From positions 1,310,501-1,374,500 of the forward strand of contig NZ_CP011509.1 in assembly GCF_001027285.1 (NCBI RefSeq): 64,000 nucleotides of DNA, read 5' to 3'. Shown piece after piece: positions 9,533-18,192 of this stretch. Made by a program: the position numbers and the translations under genes. The notes below the pieces were generated by a model. It ran no database searches. It was not told where the DNA came from and saw nothing but the letters and a program-made list of their open reading frames with translations. Each line of letters starts with the position of its first letter. Within the stretch, counting starts at the first letter, position 1. This DNA is from Archangium gephyra (GTDB lineage Bacteria > Myxococcota > Myxococcia > Myxococcales > Myxococcaceae).

Positions 9533-10419
9533 ATGCGCCTGCACCTCGTCGACGGTACCTATGAGCTCTACCGTGCCCACTTCTCGCCCCGTCCCGGAGC
9601 CACCGCTCCCGATGGCCGGGATGTGAAGGCCACCGTCGGGCTCATCTCCTCGATGCTCGCGTTGATGCACGACGCCAGCGAGTCCGTGACGCACGTGGCC
9701 CTGGCCTTCGACAATCCCATCCGCTCGTTCCGCAATGCGCTCTTCGCCGGCTACAAGTCCGATGACGGCGTTCCCCCGAGCTTCATGCCCAGTTCGACCT
9801 CGCCGAGGACGCCATGCGCGCGCTCGGACTCACCGTCTGGTCCATGAAGGACTTCGAGGCGGATGACGCGCTCGCCACCGCCTCCGCGCGCTGGGCCGGG
9901 AAGGTGGAGCAGGTGCGGCTGCTCACTCCCGACAAGGACCTCGGCCAGTGCGTGCGCGGCGGCAAGGTGGTCCTGGTGGACCGCAAGCAGCAGAAGGAGC
10001 TCGACGAGGACGCGGTGCGGGCGAAGCTCGGCGTTGCTCCGGCGAGTGTGCCGGACCTGCTGGCACTCGTGGGCGATGAGGCCGACGGCATCCCCGGCCT
10101 GCCCGGCTTCGGAGAGAAGGGCGCGTCCGCTCTGCTCAACGCCTACGGCCACCTGGAGGCCATTCCCGCCGACGCGAGCGCCTGGTCCGTACGCCCTCGC
10201 GGCGCGGACAAGCTCGCCGCCACCCTGCGCGAGCACCGCGAGGACGCGCTGCTGTACCGCAAGCTGGCCACCCTGGTGACGGACGCGCCCCTGTCCGAGT
10301 CGCTCGAGGACCTCGCCTGGGCCGGCGTCCCCCGGGCGCGCTTCCTCGCGCTGTGCGACTCCCTCGGGCTCACCACGCTCAAGACGCGCCCCAAGCGCTG
10401 GGCCGCCGACACCGATTGA
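9533..10419 (+). pseudogene. 5'-3' exonuclease/flap-endonuclease-like gene with a one-base frameshift
   Basis: The N-terminal part from ATG 9533 (LHLVDGTYELYRAHFS, later AFDNPIRSFRNALFAGYKSDDG) is followed in another frame by EADDALATASARWA, TPDKDLGQC and the helix-hairpin motif GIPGLPGFGEKGASALL. Together they make one T5-FEN/Pol I 5'-nuclease-type domain of about 295 residues; this family removes 5' flaps and RNA primers using two metal ions held by the conserved Asp and Glu residues. The break is at the five-C run 9773-9777; a sixth C would join the halves as VPPELHAQF. This is the second one-base loss in a C-run within 10 kb, which points to sequencing error as much as to real inactivation. 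Confidence 0.8.
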
Positions 10420-10529
10420 GCAGACAGTTGAGCAGACAGGTTGTCAGTTGTGCAGGCCTCTGCACGCATGCGGCTCCCGGCGAGGGGGGGACTGGCCGCT
10501 CCCTCGCGGGCTGTGTTGATAATCCCTGC

Positions 10530-11165
10530 ATGAAAAGACTCTCGCTCCTGCTCGCGGTGTGTCTGGGAAAACTGGTGCTGTCGGGCTGTGCGTCGACGGG
10601 CATGGCTCGCACCCTGGACCCGGGACAGTTCCAGTTCTCCGTCTCTCCCTCGGCCCAGATCAGTGTGGGCAGCTCCGGCCTCGGAAATAATGTCCCCGCC
10701 CCGCAGCTCGAGCTGGGTGCGCGTTATGGCGTGACCGAGCGGATCGATGTCGGCGCCAAGGTGTACTTCCCAGGTGTCGAGGCGGATGTCCGGTTCGGTC
10801 TCCTGCGCGCCCCTTCGCTTCAGAGTGGGGTGGATCTCACGCTCGCCCCCAGCGTCGATTACCTGCCGTTCCTGAGCACCAATACGCCGTGGATCGTCTC
10901 CCTGCCGCTGCTGGTCGGCCTGAACTTCAACGGGAGTCAGCTCACCCTCGGCCCGCGTGTGTCCTATCTCCTTCCGTCGGAGAACAGGGAGTCCGGGAAC
11001 ACGTTCCTGGTGGGCACCTCGGTGGGATACGCCGTCCCCCTCAACCCGTCCATCCGCTTCATCACCGAGCTCTCCGTGCTCGCGGCCCCCGCGTCCCTGG
11101 GCAGCGATGGGGTGCTCTGCCGGGCCGGTATCGGCTTCACCTTCGGAGGTTACGCCGAGGAGTGA
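10530..11165 (+). CDS. Lipoprotein with outer-membrane beta-barrel-like features, function unknown
   Basis: This is a 211-residue protein starting at ATG 10530. The signal peptide ends in a lipobox (LVLSGCAS), predicting lipidation at Cys20. The mature part has alternating hydrophobic/polar strands (LELGARYGVTERIDVGAKVYF, VSLPLLVGLNF, LGPRVSYLLPS, GTSVGYAVPL) and ends in glycine/aromatic-rich sequence, like small myxobacterial outer-membrane proteins with a lipid anchor. No enzyme motif is seen. It precedes the globin gene by 58 bases on the same strand. Confidence 0.65.
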   Translation: MKRLSLLLAVCLGKLVLSGCASTGMARTLDPGQFQFSVSPSAQISVGSSGLGNNVPAPQLELGARYGVTERIDVGAKVYFPGVEADVRFGLLRAPSLQSGVDLTLAPSVDYLPFLSTNTPWIVSLPLLVGLNFNGSQLTLGPRVSYLLPSENRESGNTFLVGTSVGYAVPLNPSIRFITELSVLAAPASLGSDGVLCRAGIGFTFGGYAEE

Positions 11166-11223
11166 GTCGGGGGTTGCATGGCGCCCAGAAATGGCGCACA
11201 TGGGCTCGGGGTTGAAAACCGCT

Positions 11224-11682
11224 ATGTCCACCGAGCTGAAGCCCATCGGGCTGAACATTCCTGGCAACGACGACACCTGGATCCCCTCCATCGAGGACAT
11301 GCCCTTCCACCGTCTGGGGGGCGAGGCGGGGGTCCAGGCCCTGGCCGAGGCCTTCTACGACGCCATGGATGCGAGCGAGCCCGCGCTCGCCCGCCTGCAC
11401 GAGCTGGATGAGCACGGCAAGGTGTCGCGCGGCATGCGCGAGCGCTTCGGCCTCTTCCTCATCGGCTGGCTGGGCGGGCCCCAGCACTACATGGAGAAGC
11501 ACGGCCACCCGCGCCTGCGCATGCGCCACGGCCATGTCCCCGTGGACGTCGCCCAGCGCGACGCCTGGCTGCGCTGCATGCAGCGCGCGATGGATGCCCG
11601 TGGCGTGAAGGGCAACGTGCGCCGCTTCCTCGACAACCGCTTCGCCGAAGTGGCCGACTTCCTGCGCAACGTCGAGGGCTGA
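11224..11682 (+). CDS. Truncated haemoglobin, group II-like
   Basis: This is a protein of about 152 residues. ATG 11224 is taken as start; ATG 11200 in the same frame would add eight residues, and neither has a strong ribosome-binding site. PFHRLGGEAGVQALAEAFYD is the helix A/B region, and LRMRHGHVPVDVAQRDAWLRCM holds the proximal histidine in the RMRH context of group II truncated globins. Such proteins bind oxygen, NO or peroxide through haem. The stop TGA at 11680-11682 is directly followed by GTG 11683 of the next gene, so the two are probably translated together. Confidence 0.85.
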   Translation: MSTELKPIGLNIPGNDDTWIPSIEDMPFHRLGGEAGVQALAEAFYDAMDASEPALARLHELDEHGKVSRGMRERFGLFLIGWLGGPQHYMEKHGHPRLRMRHGHVPVDVAQRDAWLRCMQRAMDARGVKGNVRRFLDNRFAEVADFLRNVEG

Positions 11683-12138
11683 GTGAAGATCTGGGTCGAC
11701 GCCGATGCGTGTCCGGGGCCGGTGCGGGACATCCTCCTGAGGGCCTCGCAGCGCCTGCGCGTCCCCACCGTCTTCGTGGCCAACAAGCGCCTCACCCTGC
11801 CTCGCTCGGAGCTCGTCTCCACCGTGCAGGTGGGCGCGGGGCTCGACGTGGCGGATGGCTACATCGCCTCCTCCGCCGAGTCCGGAGACCTCGCCGTCAC
11901 CCAGGACATCCCCCTCGCCGCGCTGCTCGTCCCCAAGGGCGTGGTGGTGCTCGACCCCCGGGGGGAGCTCTTCAGCGAGGAGAACATCGCCGAGCGCCTC
12001 TCCGTGCGGAACTTCATGCAGGAGCTGCGCGACAGCGGCGTGATGACCGGCGGCCCGAGCGGGTTCTCCGCCCAGGACCGCCAGCAGTTCGCCGCCACGT
12101 TGGACCGCGAGCTCACCCGGCTGCTCAAGGCCCGGTAG
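11683..12138 (+). CDS. YaiI/YqxD (DUF188) family protein
   Basis: This is a 151-residue PIN-like-fold protein beginning with GTG 11683, directly abutting the globin stop. The family signature IWVDADACPGPVRDIL is at the N-terminus, with VGAGLDVADGYIA and TQDIPLAALLVPKG further on; the Asp residues in these strings are those conserved in PIN-like nucleases. No biochemical role is established for the family. Coupling with a globin gene does not by itself suggest a function. Confidence 0.88.
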   Translation: MKIWVDADACPGPVRDILLRASQRLRVPTVFVANKRLTLPRSELVSTVQVGAGLDVADGYIASSAESGDLAVTQDIPLAALLVPKGVVVLDPRGELFSEENIAERLSVRNFMQELRDSGVMTGGPSGFSAQDRQQFAATLDRELTRLLKAR

Positions 12139-12160
12139 ACGCTTGCGGTAGACGCGCCCG

Positions 12161-13288
12161 CTAGAAGCGCATCAGCAGGCCGGGGCCCGCGGTGAGGGAC
12201 TCGCCGCGCCGGCCCGAGCGCATCAGCACCGGCACGGGGACGGCCTTGAAGGGCTCGGAGGACTGGCTCCGCAGCCCCGGCGACGTGGGCGGATAGGGCG
12301 TTGGATCCTCGGCGGTGACCAGCGCCGTGATGACGAAGGTGGCCGCGATGCCGCCGAGGGCCGAGAGCGGAACGGCCGGGCCATCCGCGAGCGCCGTACC
12401 CACCAGCAGCAGCACCGCGCCCACGCCCATCGGCATCACCGTGAGCTTGAAGACGCGCGAGGCCGACAGCTCGAACGGCACCGCCAGCAGGCCACCCACG
12501 CCCATGCCGAGCAGGGGCGCCACCAGCGTCGGCGATAGGTTCGGGTTCTGGTCTCCCTCCTCCGAGAGCAGCACCGTGGCCTGGACGAGCCCGGTGAGGA
12601 CGAAGGCATAGAGGGAGCTCATCCCCACGAGCGACGCATCCCCCTCGCTCACGTCACCGGGCAGCGACGTGGCCGCCAGCACGCCGATGATGCCGGCCTG
12701 CGTGGTGAGCAGCGTGGCGACGGCACGGTCCCGCCCGCTGAGCTCCTGCTCGGTGCCGTAGCCGAAGCCGGCGAGGAAGCCCAGCGCGGCGCCTCCCGCG
12801 ACGAGCAGCGACTCATTGCGCTCCACCGGGACGTAGTACTGGTACACGGCCGCGGCGGTGCCGAGCGCCAGGCCTCCGACGACCGAGCCCACGTAGGCCC
12901 CGTTCTCCGACTCGAAGGTGTTGCCGAGGATGCCGCCCGTCACCGCGCCGCTGAGCAGCTCGGTGAAGACGAGCAGCAGGCCGCCGGAGCCGGAGGAGAA
13001 GCGGCTGTAGCGCGTCGCGCGCTCGGAGGCGGTCTCCGCGGGGCCCTGGGCCTCGGGAGGAGGCGGAGGGGGCGGCGCGGGCTGGACCGCGGGGGGCGGA
13101 GGCGGAGGGGGCTGCGTGATGGGCGCGGAAGGCTGTGCGGCGGCCGGAGGTGGCGGCGCGGGCGGTGTCTGTACCGCGGGCGAGCCCGGCTGGGTGGTGG
13201 TCGTGGTCGTGGTGGTGGTGGACTGCGCCCGCGCGACGCCATTCGCGGTCAGCAGGCCAAGACACATCAGGGAAACGACGAGCCGCAT
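12161..13288 (-). CDS. Proline-rich multi-pass membrane protein, unknown function
   Basis: This is a 375-residue protein; ATG 13288 is chosen because a clear signal peptide (MRLVVSLMCLGLLTANGVARAQ) starts there. After it come a run of nine threonines, encoded by a GTGG-type simple repeat, and a proline/alanine-rich linker to about residue 80. Several glycine/alanine-rich hydrophobic segments (LLLVFTELLSGAVTGGI, VGSVVGGLALGTAAAV, LVAGGAALGFLAGFGYG, APLLGMGVGGLLAVPF) suggest a small membrane bundle. No catalytic motif is visible. It is divergent from the NACHT gene and may share its upstream region. Confidence 0.6.
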   Translation of the reverse strand: MRLVVSLMCLGLLTANGVARAQSTTTTTTTTTQPGSPAVQTPPAPPPPAAAQPSAPITQPPPPPPPAVQPAPPPPPPPEAQGPAETASERATRYSRFSSGSGGLLLVFTELLSGAVTGGILGNTFESENGAYVGSVVGGLALGTAAAVYQYYVPVERNESLLVAGGAALGFLAGFGYGTEQELSGRDRAVATLLTTQAGIIGVLAATSLPGDVSEGDASLVGMSSLYAFVLTGLVQATVLLSEEGDQNPNLSPTLVAPLLGMGVGGLLAVPFELSASRVFKLTVMPMGVGAVLLLVGTALADGPAVPLSALGGIAATFVITALVTAEDPTPYPPTSPGLRSQSSEPFKAVPVPVLMRSGRRGESLTAGPGLLMRF

Positions 13289-13613
13289 ACACAGGTCTCC
13301 TGGACGTAACGTGCAGGGGAAGATGGGTCGGGTGGCTCGGGGGTGCATCGTTCAATCCCTGGCGGTGTCTCGTCCCACGGGGCTGAGCGGTGTCGGGTGT
13401 CCTGCACCCGGGGCCCTGGATTGTCGGCTCCGGGTGCTTCCAGGGGGGTCCGCGGGGCACCCCGCTTGCCCCGTGCCGGTTTTTTCGCGGGGGCCCTGGG
13501 AGCGGGAGGGCTGGCAGGGGTCCTTGCGGGCAGGCACGCCTCCGGAGCGGGGCACTTGTGCCACAATGCCGGGGCACCGCGCGGTCTCCGGTCCCTCTCA
13601 CCGGCTCCTCTCC
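13289..13613. other. 325-bp divergent intergenic region
   Basis: This region separates the proline-rich membrane protein (minus) from the NACHT protein (plus) and must hold both promoters. A short palindrome GGCACTTGTGCC at 13551-13562 lies about 50 bases before the NACHT start and could be an operator. Open frames through this region continue the downstream frame but lack codon bias and a credible start. No RNA gene is seen. Confidence 0.4.
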
Positions 13614-16600
13614 ATGACGACTTCCTTCCGTGCCCGGTCCTTCCCTCGGAGCCCGGTCTCCCCGGGACTGCTTCTCGCGAGCGCCGTGCTCCTGTGGCTC
13701 GGGAGCGTGACGGGCTGTGCCCGGAGCGAGGCCCCACCGCCCCCTGTCGAGGCGAAGGTGGAGGGCCACTGGCTGCAACCGCTCGCCCACGGCAGCCGGA
13801 TGGTGCCGTGCGGACATGGCCACCACGCCTGGGTCTGGTCGCCGAACCGCGCCGGTTTCTGGCTGGTGGACGCGGAGGGCCGCGAGTCCGTCATCGAGGG
13901 ACTCGGCGACAAGGACGTGTGGGTCGTGGACGTGGTGCCCACGGCGGAGCCCGAGCGGGCGTGGGTCTTCGTGCAGGTGCCCTCGCCCTACAAGCCGAGC
14001 ACCGTGCTCTACCTGGTGGACCACCGGCGGCGCCTCGAGGTGCCCGAGGTGTCCGTCCAGGAGATGTCGCTCGTGCCGTCCGAGGGCCGCGAGCGGCTGT
14101 GGGTGGTCTCCCAGTTCAATCTGCAGCAGCCGTTGCTCGTCGATGCCGAGGGCAACGTGGAGCCGGTGCGCCTGAGCAGCTCCGGGCCGGGGTGGCTCTC
14201 CGCGCGCGAGGTGCTGCCCGTGGCCGCGGGCCGGCAGGCCTGGATGGTGCTGGACCAGAGCCTCTTCCACGTGGACCCGCGGGCGGGTGGCCAGCCCAAC
14301 TCGAAGCCGTTGCCCGTGCGAGACGTGAGGGAGCTGCTCCCCACCCGGCAGCCCCAGCGGGCCTGGGTGCTGGCGGAACTGCCCGGAAGGAGCGAGCCCC
14401 AGTTCTTCCTCGCGAGCCGGGAGGGCGTGAAGACCACGGCCACGCCCCTGCCCGGCGGCGTCTGGCGGCTCTTCGCGCACCGTGACGCCAACCTCGTCTG
14501 GACGTTGCGCTCCGCGAGCGCCAGCGGTGAGCCGCGTCCGGTCCTCGAGCTGGCGCTCGTGGGGCTCGATGGGAAGACGGTGGGCCCTGGTGTGACGCTG
14601 GAGGGAGTGCCCGCGGTGGAGCGCTCGCCGGACGGGCACCTCTGGGTGGTGGACGAGCGGCGCGTCTACCTCCTGGGAGAGGGCGGAGAGGAGGTGGCGC
14701 GCAGCGCGGACGCGGAGGGGCTGGGCGGGGCCGAGCTCTTCCCCCTGTCGGCGGAGCGCGCCTGGGTGGTGACGGAGGACGGGGGCGTCCGGCTGCTGTC
14801 GGTGAAGGGACGGACGCTCACCTCGGGAGACCAGTCGGTGACGGGCCTTCACGAGCCCCGCTTGATGGCGTTGGACGCGCACGGCGGTTGGGCGCTGTCG
14901 GACGGGGGGACCCGGCTGCACCGGCTCTCGCTCGGGCCGGGTGGGCTGCAGGTCACGCAGGTGCTCGAGGGCGCGGGGCTGAATGACGTGTTCCCCATTC
15001 CGGGCACTGGCCGTGCCTGGGTGACGGGCATTCCGAGGGGCTCTCTGTACGGGCCCGCCTCGGAGGTGGGGCGCGTGCGGGTGGGCTTCGCGGGCGGGGC
15101 CCGCATCGAGCGTGACGCGAAGGGCAAGGTCCAGGTGGAGGGCCGGCTGGAAGCGGGCGCGCCGCTGGAGTCGCTGGAGCTCGACTGGCCCGGGCTCGCG
15201 CAGGCGGCGGGAGCGGGGCGCACGCTGCGGCTCGAGCTGCGCGCGGAGGACGGCAAGGGCGCGCTGGTGGGGCAGGGCGTGCGGCGTCTCGCGGAGCCGG
15301 CCGGCGTGCTCTTCCAGTGGATGGAGCCGCCGGGAAGCGCGGAGCACCTCTACCGCACCGTGGTGGCGCACGAGGTGGAGAATGGCACCCGGCTCACCGC
15401 CACCTTCCAGCACGTGCCCTTTGGTGTGCCGCTGCTCGACCGCGTCTGGGTTCGCACCGCGCTGGCGTGTCTGGCGGTGACGTTGTTGTTGCTGTTGCCC
15501 ATGTTGCTGCTGCGCCCCTCGGCCGCGCCCCGCAGGTGGCTGCCGCTCGCCGGCTATGTCGTCACCGGGGTGGGCGCGGGCGGTGGCGAGCTGCTGGGGC
15601 TGCTGGGCGGGCTGCGCATCCACCTGCCCACGGTGCTCGCCGTGACGTGCGCCGAGCTGGTGCTGTGCGCGGGCCTGGGGCTGCTGTCTCCGGCCGTGTT
15701 CCGCCGGCTCGTCTTCACGCACCCGTTCTCCTGGGCCGCCGCGCCGCTGCTGCGCTGGCCCGCCTTCCGGCGCCGCTTCTTCGCCACGCATGTCCGGCAG
15801 GTCCGCCGCCGGGTGGACGTGGCCTCCGCCCAGGCGAATGGCGAGGTCTTCGTGGAGCTCTCCTCGCACGTCACCGAGTACGCCGGGCCTGGAGTCGCGC
15901 CCTCGTCCTCGGAGCGCACGGCCGAGGAGCTGTGTGGGCTGCTCACGCGCGAGCGCGCGCACCTGCTCATCCAGTGCGCGGGCGGCCGCGGGAAGAGCGC
16001 GCTCCTGAGGCGGCTGGTGCGGCTGTCGCTGGAGCACTTCGAGAAGCAGCCGTCCTCGCCGCTGCCCGTGTTCATCGATCCGGCGGCGGAGGACCTGGAG
16101 ACGGCCGCGAAGGAGGCGCTGCAGGACCTGGGGTTGCCGGAGGAGCTGCGGGACGTGCTGCTGGAGTCGGGGGACTTCTTCCTGGTGCTGGACGGCCTCA
16201 CCGAGTCGAAGCTGGAGCCGGAGGCGCTGCGCCGCTACCTGGAGCGGGAGATGGGGCTGCACGCGCCGGTGCTGCTGTCGGCGAGGCCCAATGAGGCATA
16301 CCGGACGGCGATGGCGCACGCGCTGCGGTGGATGGCGGTGGAGCCGAAGCGGCTGGACGCGGCGGGGCTGGAGCGCTTCCAGGCGGCGTACCCGGGTGCG
16401 GATGGCAAGCCGGTGCCGCTCTCCGAGTCCCTGCTGCGCATCTGCCGGGGGCGCGCGGCGGATGGGTCGTACGTGCCCATCCTCGTGCGCCTGGCGCTGC
16501 GCTTTGGCGGGGGAGGGGTGGACAGCGTCATCAACCTCTACCGGGCGGTGTTCGCGGGGTTGTTGAAGAAGGCGCCGGACGACGCGGAGACCTCGGAGAT

Positions 16601-17255
16601 GCTGGGCTTCGCGGAGGCGCTGTGCCTGGGCAGCTACTGGCGGCATCGCAGCCGGCTCATCGTCTTCCGCGACAGCCCGGACGAGGCGAAGCTGAGGGTG
16701 CTGTTGGACGCGGGGCTGCTGGTGGCGGCGGACGCGAGGCCGGGCGCGGTGCCCACGCACGTGCGCTTCTTCCACGACTCGATGCAGAGCTACCTCACGG
16801 CGCGGGCGCTGTACGCGCAACACGCCGCCCAGGAGCGGTGGGACTGCCTGTGGCGCGCGGCGGGCGAGCCGGGCTTCGCGCGGGAGCAGTCGGACCTGAT
16901 GACGGAGGCGGGCTCGGAGCTGTTCCAGATGTGCTCGTACGTCTTCGGCTACGACGCGCGGCTGAAGGCCGAGCTGCTGCGGCACCTGGAGCAGTGCGCG
17001 GAGGCGAACGACGAGCGGCTGAACAAGGAGGGCATCCTGGCGGCGGTGCCGGAGGAGCTGCGGCCCACGTTGCGCAAGTCGGTCCGGGTGCTGTCGCCGG
17101 GGCTGCTGCTGAGCGAGGCGGGCCGCGTCTGCGGAGAGCACACGGACGGGGAGGCCCTCTTCCTGCTGTACGCGCGGATCGCCCCCCTGGCGTGGCCCTG
17201 GAAGCCCGAGGAGGCGAGTCCGGCACGGTCGCAAGAGGACGCGAACGCGGCGTAA
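13614..17255 (+). CDS. Transmembrane NACHT-type STAND NTPase with an extracytoplasmic propeller-like sensor
   Basis: The protein has 1213 residues, starting at ATG 13614. A signal peptide ends in a lipobox-like VTGC. Residues about 30-600 contain repeating AWVV/RAWV strands with turns, consistent with a beta-propeller. Three hydrophobic segments follow (about 612-634, 647-668, 670-696), which would put the rest in the cytoplasm. There a NACHT-like ATPase appears: Walker A in AGGRGKSALLRRL (about 787-799), Walker B in FFLVLDGL (about 855) and the sensor-like VLLSARPNEAY. The C-terminal 350 residues are helical and may be the winged-helix and arm of STAND proteins. Such NTPases usually switch on ATP exchange after ligand sensing. 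No effector domain or adjacent effector gene is seen. Confidence 0.75.
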   Translation: MTTSFRARSFPRSPVSPGLLLASAVLLWLGSVTGCARSEAPPPPVEAKVEGHWLQPLAHGSRMVPCGHGHHAWVWSPNRAGFWLVDAEGRESVIEGLGDKDVWVVDVVPTAEPERAWVFVQVPSPYKPSTVLYLVDHRRRLEVPEVSVQEMSLVPSEGRERLWVVSQFNLQQPLLVDAEGNVEPVRLSSSGPGWLSAREVLPVAAGRQAWMVLDQSLFHVDPRAGGQPNSKPLPVRDVRELLPTRQPQRAWVLAELPGRSEPQFFLASREGVKTTATPLPGGVWRLFAHRDANLVWTLRSASASGEPRPVLELALVGLDGKTVGPGVTLEGVPAVERSPDGHLWVVDERRVYLLGEGGEEVARSADAEGLGGAELFPLSAERAWVVTEDGGVRLLSVKGRTLTSGDQSVTGLHEPRLMALDAHGGWALSDGGTRLHRLSLGPGGLQVTQVLEGAGLNDVFPIPGTGRAWVTGIPRGSLYGPASEVGRVRVGFAGGARIERDAKGKVQVEGRLEAGAPLESLELDWPGLAQAAGAGRTLRLELRAEDGKGALVGQGVRRLAEPAGVLFQWMEPPGSAEHLYRTVVAHEVENGTRLTATFQHVPFGVPLLDRVWVRTALACLAVTLLLLLPMLLLRPSAAPRRWLPLAGYVVTGVGAGGGELLGLLGGLRIHLPTVLAVTCAELVLCAGLGLLSPAVFRRLVFTHPFSWAAAPLLRWPAFRRRFFATHVRQVRRRVDVASAQANGEVFVELSSHVTEYAGPGVAPSSSERTAEELCGLLTRERAHLLIQCAGGRGKSALLRRLVRLSLEHFEKQPSSPLPVFIDPAAEDLETAAKEALQDLGLPEELRDVLLESGDFFLVLDGLTESKLEPEALRRYLEREMGLHAPVLLSARPNEAYRTAMAHALRWMAVEPKRLDAAGLERFQAAYPGADGKPVPLSESLLRICRGRAADGSYVPILVRLALRFGGGGVDSVINLYRAVFAGLLKKAPDDAETSEMLGFAEALCLGSYWRHRSRLIVFRDSPDEAKLRVLLDAGLLVAADARPGAVPTHVRFFHDSMQSYLTARALYAQHAAQERWDCLWRAAGEPGFAREQSDLMTEAGSELFQMCSYVFGYDARLKAELLRHLEQCAEANDERLNKEGILAAVPEELRPTLRKSVRVLSPGLLLSEAGRVCGEHTDGEALFLLYARIAPLAWPWKPEEASPARSQEDANAA

Positions 17256-17299
17256 TCCCCCCCTCATCCCCACCGAGCCTCCCTACCCGAGCATCCCCT

Positions 17300-17320
17300 C
17301 CCTCGCCCTCCGGGAGAGGG
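17300..17320. repeat. REP-like palindromic element, copy 1
   Basis: CCCTCGCCCTCCGGGAGAGGG lies between the NACHT stop and the DUF4184 gene. It matches the element at 35180-35200 at 19 of 21 positions. It is followed by TCGGGGTGAGGG, as in the dispersed GC-rich repeat seen in many high-GC genomes. It may act as a weak terminator or be a mobile REP-type sequence. Confidence 0.6.
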
Positions 17321-17421
17321 TCGGGGTGAGGGTATCTCGTGTCCAGAGTTCCCCACTCGAGTCCCCACTCGCGTAGACCGAGACCCACAGGGGTTCACCG
17401 GGAGCCCGCGAGTGACTACGG

Positions 17422-18192
17422 ATGGGGCCCACACCCGTGCCCGTCACCCTGCCAGCCCATGCCGCCGCGGTGCTTCCGTTCTTCCGGCTGTGCCGGAGGG
17501 GAGTGCTGCCCACGGCGCTCGTCGTCGGAGCCTGTGCGCCGGACCTCTCCTACGTGTACGCGGTGCGCGAGCTCGGTGACTACGCGCACGAGTTCCCCGG
17601 CTTCGTCCTCTTCTGCGTGCCCGTGGGGCTCGGGGTGCTGGTGTGGCTGGAGGCGCTCATCCTGCCCTCACTGAAGCGCGCCCTGCCCGAGCTCCTGGGT
17701 GTGCAGTGGGGCCGCTTCGCGCGCACCGACGGCCTGCCCCGAGCGCCACTTACCTGGGTGGCCACGGTGGCGGCGCTGGTGCTCGGCGCGAGCACCCACC
17801 TGCTCTGGGATGGCTTCACCCACGCCAGCATGTGGCCCGCGGAGGTGCTCTACCCGGACGTCCAGGTCCCCGTGGGGAGCAGGGAGCTGCCGCTGGCCCG
17901 GGTCCTCCAGCACGCCTCCTCGCTGGTGGGCTCGCTGGTGGTGCTCGGCTACATGGCGAGCCGCTACCGGCACCTGGAGCCCGTGCCGGGAGGCTCCTGG
18001 GCGGACGGCCTCCGCGTGCTGGTGCCCACGGCGGCGGGGGCCGTGCTGGGACTGGTGCTGCGGCTCTCCCGCTTCCAGGACATGGGGGCGCTGGAGGCGC
18101 AGCTGTGGTGGGCCTTCTGGCCCACGGTGACGGGAGCGCTCGCGGGGCTCACCGTGGGGTGCGCGCTCGTCCGGTGGCGCCAGCCCTCATGA
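17422..18192 (+). CDS. DUF4184 family membrane protein
   Basis: This is a 256-residue multi-pass protein starting at ATG 17422. It opens with the typical PVTLPAHAAAVLPFFRLC of DUF4184, followed by LVVGACAPDLSYV and a TM segment with STHLLWDGFTHASMWP; the His-Leu-Leu-Trp-Asp string is the conserved part shared with YdjM-like membrane metal-dependent hydrolases. At least five hydrophobic segments are seen. The function of the family is unknown. Its end overlaps the convergent hybrid kinase gene by 6 bases. Confidence 0.82.
   Translation: MGPTPVPVTLPAHAAAVLPFFRLCRRGVLPTALVVGACAPDLSYVYAVRELGDYAHEFPGFVLFCVPVGLGVLVWLEALILPSLKRALPELLGVQWGRFARTDGLPRAPLTWVATVAALVLGASTHLLWDGFTHASMWPAEVLYPDVQVPVGSRELPLARVLQHASSLVGSLVVLGYMASRYRHLEPVPGGSWADGLRVLVPTAAGAVLGLVLRLSRFQDMGALEAQLWWAFWPTVTGALAGLTVGCALVRWRQPS

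Noticed and set aside
12813-17273. A minus-strand open frame of nearly 1500 codons opposite the NACHT gene
   Set aside because: Arg/Pro/His-rich, no domain, and antisense to conserved NACHT motifs.
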